Shown piece after piece: positions 5,584 through 5,640 of a stretch of 5,640 bases of DNA. This DNA comes from Gemmatimonadota bacterium (GTDB taxonomy: Bacteria > Gemmatimonadota > Gemmatimonadetes > Gemmatimonadales > Gemmatimonadaceae), in NCBI GenBank assembly GCA_028287225.1, contig JAQBPZ010000108.1, positions 1-5,640 on the forward strand, in the 5' to 3' direction. The notes beneath the pieces are model-generated. The model searched no databases and was not told the DNA's origin. It saw only the letters and a program-made list of their open reading frames with translations. Each line of letters opens with the position of its first letter. The first letter of the stretch is position 1. Position numbers and translations under genes: made by a program.

Positions 5584-5640
5584 ATGACACGACCTCCCGC
5601 CGCCCCCCGTCCCGCCGCCCCCCGTCCCGCCGCCCCCCGT
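5584..5640 (+). CDS. Probable N-terminus of a protein with Pro-Ala-Ala-Pro-Arg repeats, cut by the window edge
   Basis: The ATG opens a frame reading MTRP followed by three perfect PAAPR units to the last base. Only 19 codons are visible, so the product cannot be named. The start has no good Shine-Dalgarno; the AT-rich palindrome sits directly upstream. A flexible, disordered N-terminal tail in front of a folded domain would be consistent, for example on a regulator or membrane protein, but this is a guess. A non-coding repeat is the alternative. Confidence 0.45.
   Translation, partial: MTRPPAAPRPAAPRPAAPR
5596..5640 (+). repeat. Three perfect tandem copies of a 15-bp unit
   Basis: CCCGCCGCCCCCCGT repeats three times without a mismatch at 5596-5610, 5611-5625 and 5626-5640, and may continue past the window. 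The unit is a multiple of three, so copy-number changes would keep the frame of the gene starting at 5584. The complementary strand holds runs of six and three G and could form a G-quadruplex. Confidence 0.9.

Noticed and set aside
1..5640. tRNA or rRNA genes
   Set aside because: No cloverleaf arms or conserved rRNA segments were recognised in either strand.

Overview
The window is GC-rich bacterial DNA with very few A/T third codon positions. It holds five complete protein-coding genes that can be assigned or described with fair confidence, a sixth complete gene that is a short membrane-protein hypothetical, a gene cut by the left edge and a probable gene start cut by the right edge. High GC, several exported or lipid-anchored proteins, weak or absent Shine-Dalgarno sites and an intergenic palindrome with 7-base ends would suit Gemmatimonadota or a similar soil or environmental phylum. 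That placement is an inference from style; no marker gene is present.

Layout from left to right. An exported TPR-repeat protein runs leftward out of the window (minus strand, from 772). A 137-bp divergent gap separates it from a thymidine/pyrimidine-nucleoside phosphorylase (plus, 910-2244). Next comes a 267-bp non-coding gap occupied almost entirely by a large imperfect palindrome with ACGAGTA-type heptad arrays at both ends. A two-helix 80-residue membrane protein follows (plus, 2512-2754) and converges, with a single base between stop codons, on a CAP/SCP-domain lipoprotein (minus, 2756-3310). Upstream of that, on the same strand, is an M28 zinc peptidase lipoprotein with a PA-like insert (minus, 3410-5158); a perfect 12-bp stem-loop sits in the 99-bp gap between the two. 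Divergent from the peptidase is a 72-residue protein resembling the isolated toxin-binding domain of Xre/MbcA/ParS antitoxins (plus, 5301-5519). At the right edge an AT-rich palindromic motif precedes an ATG whose reading frame enters three perfect copies of a 15-bp repeat (Pro-Ala-Ala-Pro-Arg).

The genes do not form one pathway. The phosphorylase is a stand-alone nucleoside-salvage enzyme. The M28 peptidase and CAP protein are both predicted envelope lipoproteins in the same orientation and may be co-transcribed, unless the stem-loop separates them. No complete new multi-gene system is evident. The least explained parts are the 2251-2480 palindrome, the orphan ParS-like domain, the 48-residue insert between the M28 zinc ligands, and the repeat and operator-like signal at the right edge.
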